Shown here: positions 46,150 through 57,559 of the stretch, one piece after another | Layout of the letters: each line of letters starts with the position of its first letter | Position numbering within the stretch: the first letter of the stretch is position 1 | Assembly: GCA_033961575.1 (NCBI GenBank) | Contig: CM066728.1 | Span: forward strand, 101,136,852 to 101,200,851 | DNA from: Aselliscus stoliczkanus | Taxonomy: Eukaryota; Chordata; Mammalia; Chiroptera; Hipposideridae | Reading direction: 5' to 3' | DNA: 64,000 nt | The notes under the pieces: model-generated | What the model was told of the DNA's origin: nothing | Seen by the model: only the letters and a program-made list of their open reading frames with translations | Databases searched by the model: none | Position numbers and translations under genes: made by a program

Positions 46150-46390
46150 ATTTAGCTTTCTTTGTTCTTACACACCCAAGATTTTTTAAAAGATTTTTGT
46201 AAAACTATATCTAACATACGATATTATATTAGTTTCAGGTGTCCATCATAGTTATTCAACAGTACCCACCTAGCACTGTACAGTGTTATTGCCACATTAT
46301 TGATCACTTCTTAGCGAAGTGAACACCATGATAAGTGCAGCAGCCATGTGACACTGTACCACATAATCAAATATTATTGGTCTTTCCACT
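46150..46390 (-). mobile_element. L1 3'UTR piece adjoining the larger L1
   Basis: Contains 'attagtttcaggtgtccatc', 'cactgtacagtgttattgcc' and similar L1 3'UTR text in antisense. It is either a separate insertion or an extra tandem unit of the neighbouring element. Confidence 0.6.
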
Positions 46391-46879
46391 ATTTTTAAAT
46401 TTTTCAATTAGAGTTGACATTCAATATTAGTTTATATCAGTTTCAAGTGTATGCCATAGTGGTTAGACATTTATATAATTTAGGAAGTGATCCCCCTGAC
46501 TAGTACCACCCATTACTATACATAGTTATTATAACATTATTGATTATATTCCCTCTATTTTACATCCCCATGACTATTTTGTGACTACCTATTTGTGTTT
46601 CTTAATCCCTTAAACTTTTTCACTCTGCCTCCAACCCTCCTCCAACCTATCACCCCATAGATCTAGTGCCCATCTGACACCATACACGGTTATTACAATA
46701 TTACTGATCATATCCCTTATGCTGTACCTTACATTGCCATGACTACTGTGTAACAACTGATTTGTACTTTTTAATCTCTTCCCCTTTTCATTCACCCCCA
46801 ATCCCCTTCCCATGTGACAACCAAAATATTCTCTATGAGTTTGTTTCTCTTTTGTTTATTTGTTTATTTTGTTCTTTAG

Positions 46880-47008
46880 ATAACAGTTATAAGTGAAATC
46901 ATATGACATTTGTGTCTTGCTGTATGACTTAGTTCATTCAACACAGTACCCTCTAGGTCCTTCCATGTTGGCAAGATCTCATTCTTTTTTATGCCTGAAT
47001 AATATTCA

Positions 47009-47051
<43 letters not shown>

Positions 47052-47481
47052 CTTCTTTACCCATTCATCCATTCAGGGTCACCCAAGTTACCTTCACATC
47101 TTGGCTTGTGTAAATAATGCTGCAATGAACATATAGATGAGCACGTCCCCTCAAGTACCATTTTAGGTTTGTTTGGATAAATACCCAGAAGTGGGATTAC
47201 TAGGTTCTTCTTTGTCTCTTGCTATAGTCTTTTTTTTTTTAAGTCTATTTTATCTGGTACAATTATTACTACCCCAGTATTTTTGTTCGTTTCCATTTTC
47301 ATGAAATATTTTTTTCCATCCCTTTACTTTCAGTCTATGTGTGTCTTTTGATTTGAAATGAGTCTCTTATAGGCATCATATGTAAAGATCTTGTTTTCTT
47401 ATCCATTCAGCACCCATTCCCCATCTTTTGATCCATTTACATTAAAAGTAATTGTTCATAGGTTTATGTAATTATTGCCAT
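46880..47481 (-). pseudogene. L1 ORF2 ends joined across a large deletion
   Basis: The minus strand begins ATGGCAATAATTACAT at 47481, the usual ORF2 start context. It keeps the beginning of the endonuclease domain down to about 47220, where 'gactatagcaagagacaaag' meets 'cctagtaatcccacttctgg', text from the ORF2 C-terminal part. The catalytic reverse transcriptase region is entirely absent. A CA microsatellite (47010-47048) has replaced part of the C-terminal segment. Confidence 0.75.
47010..47048. repeat. (CA)n microsatellite inside L1
   Basis: About 19 CA units within the L1 ORF2 3' region. Produces artefactual His-Thr and Cys-Val frames. Confidence 0.97.
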
Positions 47482-47499
47482 TTTATTATACTTTTTTTT

Positions 47500-48368
47500 T
47501 CATTCCTTGTAATACTGATTTGGTGATGATGAATTTCTTTACCTTTTTCTTGTCTGGGAAGCTCTTCATCTGTTCTTTGATTCTAAATGATAGTTTTGCT
47601 GAGTAGAGTAATCTTGGTTGTAGGTCCTTATTTTTCATCACTTTGAATATTTCTTGCCAATCCCTTTTGGCCTGCGAAGTTTCTGTTGAGAAATCAGCTG
47701 ATTGTCTTATGGGGGCTCCCTTGTAGGTAACTAACTGTTTTTCTCTTGCTGATTTTAAGATTCTTTCTTTGTATTTAAACTTGGCATTTTAATTTTGATG
47801 TATCTTGATATTGGCCTCTTTGGGTTTATCTTGTTTGGGATTGTCTGTGCTTCTTGGGCTTGTATATCTATTTCCTTCATCAGGTTATAGAAGTTTTCCG
47901 CCACTATTTCTTCAAATAGGTTTTCAATTCCTTGCTCTCTCTCGTCTCCTTCTGGTACCCCTGTAATGCAAATGCTGGTATGCTTGGTGTTGTCCCAGAG
48001 ACCTCTTAAACTCTCCTCATTTTTTTTGGATTTGTTTTGTTTTGTTTTGTTTGCTGTTCTGATTGGGTGTTCCCTGCTACCTTATCTTCTACATTGTTGG
48101 TTTGATCCTCTGCTTTATCCTATCTACCATTGATTCCCTCTAATGTATTCTTCATTTATGTTATTGTGTTCTTTTGTTTCATGTTTTCTATCTCTGTTTT
48201 TATGTTTCCTATTTCTTTGTTGTAATTCTCCCTGAGATCATTGAGCATCCTTATAATCAGTGTTTGGAACTCTACATCTAGTAGATTGCTTGTATCCATT
48301 TTGTTTAGTTCTTTTCTTGGAGGTTTGTTCTGTTCATTTATTTGGGATATGTTTCTCTGTCCCCCCAT
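47500..48368 (-). pseudogene. L1 ORF1 remnant (RNA-binding chaperone of L1)
   Basis: L1 ORF1p is a trimeric RNA-binding protein that coats L1 RNA. The first 70 codons (48368-48156) are open and contain 'VEFQTLIIRMLNDLRENYNK', the start of the coiled coil. Stops then break the frame, but further left in the same direction one reads 'GIENLFEEIVAENFYNLMKE' and 'QEAQTIPNKINPKRPISRYI', which are the RRM and C-terminal signature of L1 ORF1p. The 3' end near 47500 is approximate. It has several stop codons and is inactive. Confidence 0.85.
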
Positions 48369-48369
48369 T

Positions 48370-48593
48370 TTGGCTGCCTCCCTGTGTTTGATTGTATGTA
48401 TTAGGTAGGGCTGCTATCTCTTCTAGTCTTAGTAAAGTGTCCTTATATACTAGGTGTGCTGTGGAGATCAGTGGTGCAGTCTTTCTGATCACTTGAATGA
48501 CCCAATCCAGGTGTGTGGGTTGTATGGGTTTTGTGTATCCTCCTCTTGTAGTTGAGCCTTAGTTGATAATTGCATATCAATGGGAGGGATTGA

Positions 48594-48648
<55 letters not shown>

Positions 48649-49862
48649 TGTGAGGACTGGTCTTGACTACAGTTGTTGTGCAGGGGCTGACCCTACAGTG
48701 CAGATTCTGCCTCAGCAGAGCTCTGGTGCCTGCCTAAGCAGGGCTCTGGTGCCTGCCTAATTCACCTTTTGTGTGTGTCATTCTTAGAGGTGGCTGGCTG
48801 ATGCTCTGGCTCATTTCAAAGCTGGCTACTGTGGCGCCAGCTCCAGGGCCACCTTGCAGGGGATCCACTGCAGGTCAAGTTCAGCCACAGCCACCCAGCA
48901 GGAGCCACAAAGAAATCTGCAGATGGCTGCTTCCTATGTAGTGCTTGGAAGTGTCTTGGGAGGCCAACCTGCTAACCAAGGCTGGCTGCCACTAGTGCTG
49001 AGCCTAGGGCTGCTCAGCCAGAGTTATAGGACATGGTGAAGCCAGATGCTGTTTGCCTGGGTTACAGAAACCTTTGAGAGACCCTAGGAAAGTTTGCAAC
49101 ATGAGCCAAGGCAGGAAGTTTATATGAAAAAGCCACTGGAAGTAGCTTGGATGTGCCCAAAAGTTCGGGAAGGGGTGGGATCTTGAATCACCAGGGCATG
49201 ACAAATGAATGGAATTAGCCAGCTTGATGGAGACTCAGATATGGAAGCCACCTGTATCTGCACCCTGAGAAGGCGAGGGCTCAACAAGGAAACAAGGACC
49301 TCTGCTAGCTCCTCCATCCAGGAGAAACCTGCCCCTCTAGGCCCATCCCAAGCCAGACAACTCGGTTCCCCACCATATGGTCCTTTCTGACTGCTGCACC
49401 AGCACTGGAGCTCAAAGCGAATGAGTGCATTGGTGAGTAAGTCCGAACATGGTCCCTTTAAGAAGAGCGCCTGGGACATCAGCTGCCCTCCTTCTCACTC
49501 AGTCACAATCTCCACTGGTTTTTACAACTGGAAATTATGGGGACTTCTCTCCTTGGCACTAGAACCTTGGGCTTGGGTGGGGCTGGGACCTTGCACTCCT
49601 TTGGGCAGAGGGCCTCCACAGCTGAGGTATCCCTCCCTATTATTAATGTTCACATACAGATGTGGGACCAGCTGTTATGTGTCTCTGCACCTCATACCAG
49701 TCTCAAGGTGGCTTCTTATGCATCTTAGTTGTAGGGCTTCGGTGCAGCAAGATTTTAGGTGATTCTCAGTGATGGTTCTTTTGTAGTTTAGTTGTAATTT
49801 TGATGTGGTCATGAGAGAGAGTAAGCACAGCATTTACCTACTGCACCATCCTGACTGGATTC
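48370..49862 (-). promoter_or_regulatory. L1 5'UTR (inactive promoter region)
   Basis: GC-richer than all flanks and directly 5' of L1 ORF1. The outermost end on the minus strand reads 'tccagtcaggatggtgcagt', similar to the start of other mammalian L1 5'UTRs. Several open frames of 60-119 codons arise here from the high GC and are not genes. The tandem phrase 'gctctggtgcctgcctaa' occurs twice at 48720-48765. Contains a CA run at 48594-48644. Confidence 0.65.
48594..48644. repeat. (CA)n microsatellite
   Basis: About 25 CA units inside the L1 5'UTR. Confidence 0.97.
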
Positions 49863-51279
49863 CTCAAGACTTTTTAACTATAGAACGTTCTTTCAGTGAT
49901 TAGCCAGGATGAACACATTTGCTGGATTATTTTGGACCTGGAATACAAATTGGGGACCCAAACAGTGACAAAAGATCTGCCATTACTTATGCACTTGTTC
50001 TAAGCCAGGAACTATTACAGCTTTTACATGCATATGTCTAGTTTTATAAATGCCATAAGAGTAAGGACTAATTGTTTTCAAAATGATGATACTGATAAAT
50101 AAATGACCTAAGATCACAAAATTCATCCAGAATTCATCCAAATTTGCACAAAAATTGATGTAATACCAGTATGACATGGTTTTCTGTCCACTATCTTGCT
50201 CCTTCAGTGATGCAGTTGGTCTTTTGTAATTGAATTGCTTCCTACTCATTCTATATTCAACTCGGTTAGCTAATGAAATATTGCCTCCGAAATGTCAGAC
50301 TCTTTTAAAATAGGAAAGCAAAGGATGAGCCAAAAAAAGTAATTTATTAGATTGTTTACCATGAGATATTTATTCCCTGTGAAGGTCCTAGGAAAAGGAA
50401 CTACAGCATCCACCTTTCAATCCAAAGAAAAAACACCCCCTTTAGTGTTTTGTATGTCATTCTAATTTCAGTTTTGCCCAGTGAATGTGAAAACAGGGAG
50501 TTCAATTTCAATAAAGGATATCTCCATTACATTTTATGAGATCATTGGGAAATATGTACTGCCCGTTATAAAACTAAATCGCAATCAGTTTAAGGTTGTC
50601 CCTCAGCTGCTTCTAAATTATTGTTTTTTTCAAAGCACAATTCTAATAATTATTATCATATAATATTCTCCACTATCATATTTCTTTGCAAAACAATTCA
50701 GTTCCCCAGTTAAATTATATGTGGAATCTGATTTCTTTTTATATTCTTTTACAACAAATATTTTAAATGGCACCATAATGCCACTATTTTGTTTGCTATT
50801 TATACAGAAAGAAACTAAAGATGGCCAAACACTGATATTCTTGCTTTGATGCTGTTTTAAGTCACAATTCCTATAGAAGCAGTTGCTAATATTTACTTCA
50901 GTATAAATATCACCTATCATTTTTAATACTTTTCATTAGAATGAAGTTCTACTCAATTAATTTCTCTCCTCATTATTTGTTACTAAGAAATATATTTGCT
51001 GATTATAAGCATGCATGGAATTTCACATCTTATGTTCATGATAATGATATATTCATTATTGTGTACCTAATATAAAAATATGGATACTTTAAAGGTAAAT
51101 ATAATGTCTGATAACAAAAAAGAATTCTCCCTGGTGGAAAAAAAAAAAAAAGACACCATTTTCTCTGAACATTTACTTCAGAAAACTTGCAATTGTAAAA
51201 TCTTTGTCTGCCTCTCTGAAATGTATATAAACCCTTTTGAAAGTTACATAAGCCTCTTGTCAGTTTAATAACCCAGGAA
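49863..51279. other. AT-rich sequence without recognised features
   Basis: No gene supported. Frames of 60-96 codons (for example 50630-50920 minus) have no known content. Confidence 0.5.
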
Positions 51280-51735
51280 TGTTTCTTCCAGGGCCAGGGA
51301 GCCATATTTTTGAAATGACATCCTCAAGGACTGTGGCTCCTCTATCTCGCTGTTTCTGTCGGAGGATAGGGAGCTTAACTGTGGATGTCTCGCTCCAAGT
51401 TGCATTGGGACTTTCCAACATAAAGGTCTGAGAAGTTTACTTTTCCTTTGGAAAAAGCCAATTAGCTAACACAAAATGGACATCCTAATTACCAGGTGAA
51501 TTCAGAATGCACCACTTGTAACAAATGATGCTGTTTAGTCGCCTTCCTGGAGGACTAGTTGTCATTTATCTTGAGAATTTATATAGAAAGCATTGTAACG
51601 GCTATGTGAAAGTGTGAGTTTTCTTTCTGAGTCTGCAGTCTCTTTAGCCTGTGAGTTCACATCGCATCCTGGTTGTAAGCTTATTTATTAATAAAGCTGT
51701 TTTCTTTCCCTTCTTCCTTTGTGGACAGGTTTACT
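51280..51735 (+). mobile_element. Probable solo LTR of an endogenous retrovirus
   Basis: A GC-richer block with the hallmark 3' half of a retroviral LTR. It has 'cctgtgagttcacatcgcat', then AATAAA at 51690-51695, then a T/C-rich 'gctgttttctttcccttctt' segment and an end near 'tttgtggacag' (about 51730). No gag-pol-env nearby. The left edge and TSD are not defined. Confidence 0.5.
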
Positions 51736-52608
51736 GAGTTGGCCAGAGATTTTCTTTTTAATTATATTTCCTCAATGACACTGTACATAATTTTATATTT
51801 CCAAGCTTTCCCCTGGTTAAGGTCTTCAAGCACAGGGACAATATGCATTTCAATTCTTTTTTGCTGAAACAGAAATTTGCAATTCTTAGAGAATTGAAAA
51901 TCTTTATGATTTAATATAGAATTTAACAAATTACATGGTGTAATCATGCAATAGAAAAATGCCACATAGCTAATATTCACCAAAATGTGACTGCACTGTG
52001 TGGAGCCATGTAATACCATGCCACCTACACTCTACCTGCATACAAATTCATGTATGTAAAATGTCAAGTGAGTCTTCAGTGAACTTCAGTATATCTAGAA
52101 CAACCAAGAACAGTTTTTCTTTCTTTCTTATCTTTTTCTTTTCTTTTTTCTGTACTCTCAGGATTACCCTACTCCATCTGGTGACTGGAACCAAATTTCC
52201 AAGTATAGTTCAAGGAGTGGGGCTCTGAAGATATTTAGTTTTGTTTGGATTCTACGGTATAATATAAATCAATCTTAGGAAGACTTTAGATTTTAGAGAG
52301 CACTCCAGAACCATCTGAAATAGGTTTCAGATTGGGATAGGAAGGGTACCATATGCAGGAGCCATTCAGCTTCTCTCTTGCATGTCTTCCTGAGATACTC
52401 ACCTTTATTAATTTAATAGAAAAAGTTGAATATCTTTAAAAAATGAACTATTTTTTTGTTGTTGTTCAGTGCATGTTATTTTATATATAGATTCTTCCCA
52501 TTAAGATAAAATCTGCTGGTTATTTGAAATCTTTTATCTGTGATTTCGTAGTCTGTATGGCTTATTTCATTTAAAAGTCAAAATCTCTTTAAATTTAGGC
52601 ATCCAGTA
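51736..52608. other. AT-rich sequence without recognised features
   Basis: No gene or repeat recognised. A TTTCTT-rich tract lies at 52114-52150. Confidence 0.5.
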
Positions 52609-52756
52609 AAATATCGTCAAACTCTCTTTTTTTTTTTTTTTTTTTGAGGGCAGTGTCACTGGCCCTTGCATGTGGGACCCGAACCGGGGCCGCTGGCTTC
52701 CCAAGCTAGCGCTTAACTACCGCGCAACTCGGCTGGCCCAAATGTCATCAAACTCT
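52609..52756 (-). mobile_element. tRNA-derived SINE, type A, with TSD
   Basis: Body about 52626-52739: poly(T) then 'gagggcagtgtcactggccc' and, at the right, 'gcgcaactcggctggccc' (the head). Duplications 'aaatatcgtcaaactct' and 'aaatgtcatcaaactct' (two mismatches) are at 52609-52625 and 52740-52756. Confidence 0.93.
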
Positions 52757-52899
52757 TAGCAGGGCATGTTTCTTTATCTCATCCCGTCACACCTGCAGCA
52801 CCGATGAGCTCTCTTATATTTGTTTACTTCATAGCCTGATCACTTTTAAAGGAATATATAATTTTCATATTTACTAGATTTATTTTTATTGTTTTACTT

Positions 52900-53065
52900 C
52901 TCCCACTAGAATGTAAACTTTATGAGGGCAGATATTTTCGTTCATTTTTCTTGTTAGTGTTTCTTTAGTCTCTGCTACGTAAACTGTGCTCAAAAATGAT
53001 TATGGAATAACTTATTTAAATAGCATGGGCTCAATAAATGTTGCTTGAATTTCATTATCAGTAAA
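52900..53065 (+). repeat. L2 (LINE-2) 3' end
   Basis: 'ctagaatgtaaactttatga' 'gggcagatattttcgttca' and, at the end, 'atgggctcaataaatgttgc' follow the L2 3' end order closely. Confidence 0.8.
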
Positions 53066-54194
53066 AAATGTAATTGATTGTTGAATCATTACTCATTCAT
53101 ACTGGGTGTTATTAGATTTATCTACTTACTTTTATTAGACGTGACCTCAATATTTTTTTTTTTTATTTTTTTTTTTGGTAATTGAAAAGAACCTCAAAAG
53201 CCACCTTCATACCAAAGTCTCTGAAATTCATATAACTTCTGAACAACTTCACAGAACTGTCTACTAGACAACATAGTTTTTATCCAGCTATGTTGGAAAT
53301 GTCAATTTTAAGGTGTGCTATGCTCTTAATCTCCACTTTCCCTTGAAATTGTTAAATCCTTACAACAGCTGTCAGGGGTGAATGAAAGAAGAAGCATTGG
53401 ACTTAGCCAGGAAAAATGCTAGAGGTGAGGCTAGCATGGTGTTGGATTCTAGAATGGTGTAGAACATCTGAGCAATTGGCTCCCTAGAACATTTAAGGAA
53501 AATCTGAATGCCAGCTTTTGGAGATAGTGGATTAGAGTATTTTCAGATGAGAGGAAAGCAGAGAACAGACTGTGGGCAAGAGAATTTTAAATGGTTTCCT
53601 TCGCCAACCCATATTCACTATAAAAAGCCAATTGGCGAGTTGAATACTCCAGGTGAACTTTGATTAATAGTAGACTATAGCCTCTCTATAATTCAGTAGT
53701 TGTATTAATTGAGCCCAACTTTATTCTTGATTTTTAACAAACATGTACTTCTTCTGGTAAAAAGCACATGTCATCAAGCAAACACACAATTAACTCCAAT
53801 AGATGTCTTCATCAGGATTTACTGTTAAATCAGGATTCCCTTACACTGGCTTTGTGCAATTGAGTCTTTGAATACAAAACCATGGCTCACCTTCTTCTCC
53901 ATTTTATATTTAATTAGTGAAGACTATCCTCTTCCTTTCTCAACAGTTGTATGTTGATTCTGGCAACCGATATTTTAGCTATTCCTTCTAGATGTGTGTG
54001 TATTCATGACTTAAATTTAGTATGCTTTCCAAGTTTTTTCAGTGATGAAATGCTTAAAGGTGGAATGCATGGAGCAAAGAATAAAGAATTTGTGCAGTGA
54101 TCTTACCGACCTACTGTAAGATGACTATGCCAGGTACTTAGCCATGCGCTCTACTTCTTATGTTTCCTTTATTTTCACACCCTTGTAGTAGATT
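53066..54194. other. AT-rich sequence without recognised features
   Basis: No gene supported. A T-rich tract at 53150-53176 is the only simple repeat. Confidence 0.5.
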
Positions 54195-54325
54195 AAAAAT
54201 GCATGTATATCGGGCCCACCGAGTGGCACGGTGGTTAAGCGCTGGCCTGGGAAGCCAGCGGCCCTGGTTTGGTCCCACATATGAGGGCCAATGACACTGC
54301 CCTCAAAAAAAAATGCATGTATATC
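54195..54325 (+). mobile_element. tRNA-derived SINE, type A, with 17-bp TSD
   Basis: Body 54212-54308: 'gggcccaccgagtggcacgg' head, GGGCCAATGACACTGCCCTC trailer and a short A tail. The perfect duplication 'aaaaatgcatgtatatc' is at 54195-54211 and 54309-54325. Confidence 0.95.
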
Positions 54326-54370
54326 TACATACATGCATACATACATAAAGTGCATACATACATACATACC
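54319..54370. repeat. (ACAT)n tetranucleotide repeat, imperfect
   Basis: 'acatacatgcatacatacat' followed by more units after one interruption. It starts at the SINE's downstream TSD. Confidence 0.9.
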
Positions 54371-54464
54371 CATCAAATAAGGTTAAGAAACTGATTTAAG
54401 AACCATTTATTTCATAAGTTATTGAGGAAGAATTAAACCAGGTTCAAAACCAAAACCTCATCAT

Positions 54465-54517
54465 CTCCTATCCTATCCTATCCTACCTATCCTATCACAT
54501 TCCATTCCATTCCATTT
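54465..54517. repeat. (CTATC)n then (CATTC)n pentanucleotide repeat
   Basis: Five or so CTATC units with interruptions, then three CATTC units. Confidence 0.85.
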
Positions 54518-54974
54518 TTGGTTGTGTTGACTTGTTTGATTTTCCTCATCACATTAACATTAAGGATAAATTCAAATGCAACTTTACATTTACAGACAAT
54601 GATATTGAAAACTGCAAATGGTGTTTTGAATCAAATTTAGATACCTGGTTAATGATGGAAGAAAAACTAGTACATTTGCTTTGTCCTTTTGATTATGTTA
54701 TTCTGTTTGTCACACTGGAATTTTGCTTCAGATAATAACAACTTTATGTGACCCAGCTATTGATACTAAGACTTCATTTCCATGGATTTGTAGCAATTTC
54801 TCTCAGATTACTGACAGAATATATTAAATACTGATTATATTTTTCTATGTTGTTTGTCTTTTTTGGCTTATTTTAAGGTTTGGCTAATAAAGCACAGAGC
54901 CTGGAAGCAAATTTATTTAAAGCTACAAAATTCCTTATCACCCTTTTCTCCTCCTCTTATGCTTGAAAGTCTCT
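54518..54974. other. AT-rich sequence without recognised features
   Basis: A 67-codon frame (54532-54735) has no recognised domain. Confidence 0.5.
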
Positions 54975-55100
54975 GACTCTGGGTGGCAAACACACAATGA
55001 AATATGTAGACGATTATTATAGAAATATATACTTGAAACCGACACCATTTTACTAACCAGTGTCACCACAATAAACTTAATAAATATTTTTTAACTATAA
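54975..55100 (+). mobile_element. L1 3' end fragment
   Basis: 'ggtggcaaacacacaatgaa' and 'ctaaccagtgtcaccacaat' then AAACTTAATAAA match the last ~100 bp of the L1 3'UTR type also seen at 29.4 kb. Confidence 0.65.
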
Positions 55101-55539
55101 AAAGAAATGTTCTTGATCAACTCCATAAATTTAAATGAAATCCATGTAGGCTTGAAAATAAGTAGGAAAGAAAACTGTGGAGGAGGTCTGTTCTATATAT
55201 CATCTACAACATTGCACCCTCTGCCCAAGCAGTGTATCTAGTCCTTATTTTATCACTCTGAATAGGCATCACAATTAACTAACATCTAAAAATTTTACAT
55301 GAAAAAGCAGCATTAATCACAGGGCAAGAGTAATTCAATTAAGCCCTTTCTCTGATATTTCCAGTGGGGGAAAAAAGGTCTAAATTGATTAAGCTATGAA
55401 ACGGAACAAATTATCACTATTCTACATAGCTCAATGACAATGAAACATTAAGTTGTGCATTGTTTTTGGAGTTTAAATCTAACATAGATACTAAATGTTT
55501 TTTGGCGGATAAGTGGTTAAAAAAATAGGCTATATTTAT

Positions 55540-55930
55540 AATTTTATATGTATATTACATGTATTACATACAGTATGTAATTATGCAGCCATAAAAATAA
55601 AGAAATCCTGCTATTTGCAACAATATGGATGAAGCTGAAGGTGTTTATGCTAAGTGAAATAAGCTACAGAGAGAAGGACAAACATTGCAAGACATAACTT
55701 ATATGTGGAATCTCAAAAAACCTAACTCATATAAACAAAGTAGAATGGTGGTTTCCAGGGGCTGAGGGAGTGTGGAAAATGGGAAGATGTTGATCAAAGA
55801 TAAACAGTTTTAGTTATAAGGTGAGTATGTGTTGGAGATCTAATATATATCATGGTGACCATAGTTAATAACGCTGTATTGTATACTTGATATTACTAAG
55901 AGATCTTAAGTGTTCTTAACACTCACACAC
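55540..55930 (+). mobile_element. L1 ORF2 end and 3'UTR
   Basis: 'tatggatgaagctgaaggtg', 'aagtagaatggtggtttcca' and 'tagttaataacgctgtattg' show the end of ORF2 followed by the 3'UTR. Ends in a CA run at 55920-55938. Confidence 0.85.
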
Positions 55931-55934
55931 ACAC

Positions 55935-56060
55935 ACATTGTGTGTTCACCACCCAGAGTCAAATCTCCTTCCATCACCATATATCTGACCCCCTTTACAT
56001 TCTGGTAATCACTAAACTATTGTCTGTGTCTATGAGTTATTGCTCATCAAATACTAATAA
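55935..56060 (-). mobile_element. L1 3'UTR fragment, antisense, tail-to-tail with previous
   Basis: 'attgtgtgttcaccacccag', 'ctccttccatcaccatatat' and 'actaaactattgtctgtgtc' are antisense L1 3'UTR text. It faces the plus-strand L1 just left of it. Confidence 0.75.
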
Positions 56061-57559
56061 GATTAATCATATTTTGCATATTTTTCTGGTTGTGCCTTCT
56101 TACTGTGCTGAATCAAAGTGTTTCAAGAGTCCTAATTTGTCTGTTTTTTTTAGCAGTCTCTGACATTCAGAAGCATAAAATGGGAGAATTAACTGAGCTG
56201 CAGTTTCTTGAAATAGAAAAAAAATGTGGAATCAAATATTTATATCCAAAATAAAACTCAGTTAATAATGCTGATGCTAAATATTATTTTTCTCTTTGAA
56301 AACTCTCCAAATAAATTTTACATAGTGAAAAATAAGTATCAAAAGAGAATTTTTGTAGTAGTATTGTCACATTTAAAATACACAAATGTATTAGTACTAG
56401 TGATCTAGGAAATTTCAAAAAATTTATGTACCCAGCAAAAGACAATGATGAAAGTTAAACTTTTAAAACAGATACAGATAGATAAAATTCAGCTTTATGG
56501 AAGAAACATTCAATAACTGGAAAAAAAAAAAACTGGCCCATTCTGCCTACTTCTTATCTGTTTTAAAATTTTCCAAATTTGGGGGTATATTATACTCTCT
56601 CAAAATGAGGAACAAATACCAAATCACATGACTTCTAAGCTCCACTTTCTTTTATGTAGAACACCTGTTTTACACTGACCACTTGCCCAAACTTCCCTAT
56701 CAGAACAGTCTCAGGGATAGGACTGACTTTTGTGAACACAACTTAGATGGAGTTTTGTTACTTTTTTATATTATCACAGTTACAAATCGCATTTCATTAA
56801 CATAATTAAAAATGTATATGTCTTCTGTATATTTATTTTCCTCTGCCCTCAGGGAAGTAAAAGATTAATATATATTTTTAAAATGTGTTTTAAAAAGTAA
56901 TAGCATGGCCTCAGCTGTGGCTTAGTGAAAAAGCAGCCCTACTCAAGGTCTTCTTTCAATGCAGGGATGGCCTTTGTTCTAACAGCTAAAAATGAGGAAT
57001 CAAAGGTCGCAGCCTCTGCTGACCATCTGTCACATTGTCCCTGACTCAGGCATATACGTGCAGTGATTTTGGTCAGCTTCCTGCTGTACAAAAAGGCTGT
57101 TATTCAAAACAATTCTTGGCTACTAACCTGTCCAGCAGAGGGAGGGTCAGCTCTCCAATCTCTGTAAAGTCCCTGTTATTTTTAGTGTTCTGCCTGGGAA
57201 CTCGGAACATTTTTTCCTTTGTCCTTGGTATTCTGTAGTTATAAAGGATATGCCTAGATCTGTACTTTCTTACGCCCCTTAGACTCCATGAGTCTTTCAA
57301 TTCGCTGATTTTCCTTTTATACAGGAGAATATTCTACTATTTATTTTATCATCGTATCTCCTCTGTTCCTCTATGCTTTTCATTTTCTCAACTCCTATTA
57401 TTCACGTTAGCATTTTCCTGGATCCAGGCACACCACATGACACAAGTCAGGAAATTCATGCTACATGCATGGCTCCCATGGAACTGAGTGGTAGCCCTAC
57501 TTACTGGACCTCTGGGTTCTTTTCTTTTTGCTTTTGATTTCCAAGTCTGTGTATTTGCT
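56061..57559. other. AT-rich sequence without recognised features
   Basis: No gene supported. The block 56.9-57.3 kb is GC-richer but not assignable. Confidence 0.45.

Larger units (their letters stand above)
46391..49862 (-). mobile_element. L1 lacking most of ORF2 (half-L1/HAL1-like)
   Basis: Reading right to left: a GC-rich 5'UTR (about 49862-48370), ORF1 (48368 to about 47500), the first 260 bp or so of ORF2 (from ATG at 47481 down to about 47220), an abrupt jump to the ORF2 C-terminal end (about 47212-46880), then a 3'UTR with a tandem duplication (about 46870-46391) and an A-rich end (T-rich on plus). A complete L1 is about 6 kb, so about 3 kb of ORF2 (most of the endonuclease and the whole reverse transcriptase domain) is missing. 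All frames are broken. No clear TSD was found. HAL1 elements of mammals have this ORF1-plus-3'-end design, but a one-off internal deletion is also possible. Confidence 0.8.

Noticed and set aside
49120..49762. Cluster of 60-119 codon frames on both strands, suggesting a GC-rich exon
   Set aside because: This is the L1 5'UTR. The frames have no splice sites or domain content and sit 5' of a recognisable L1 ORF1.
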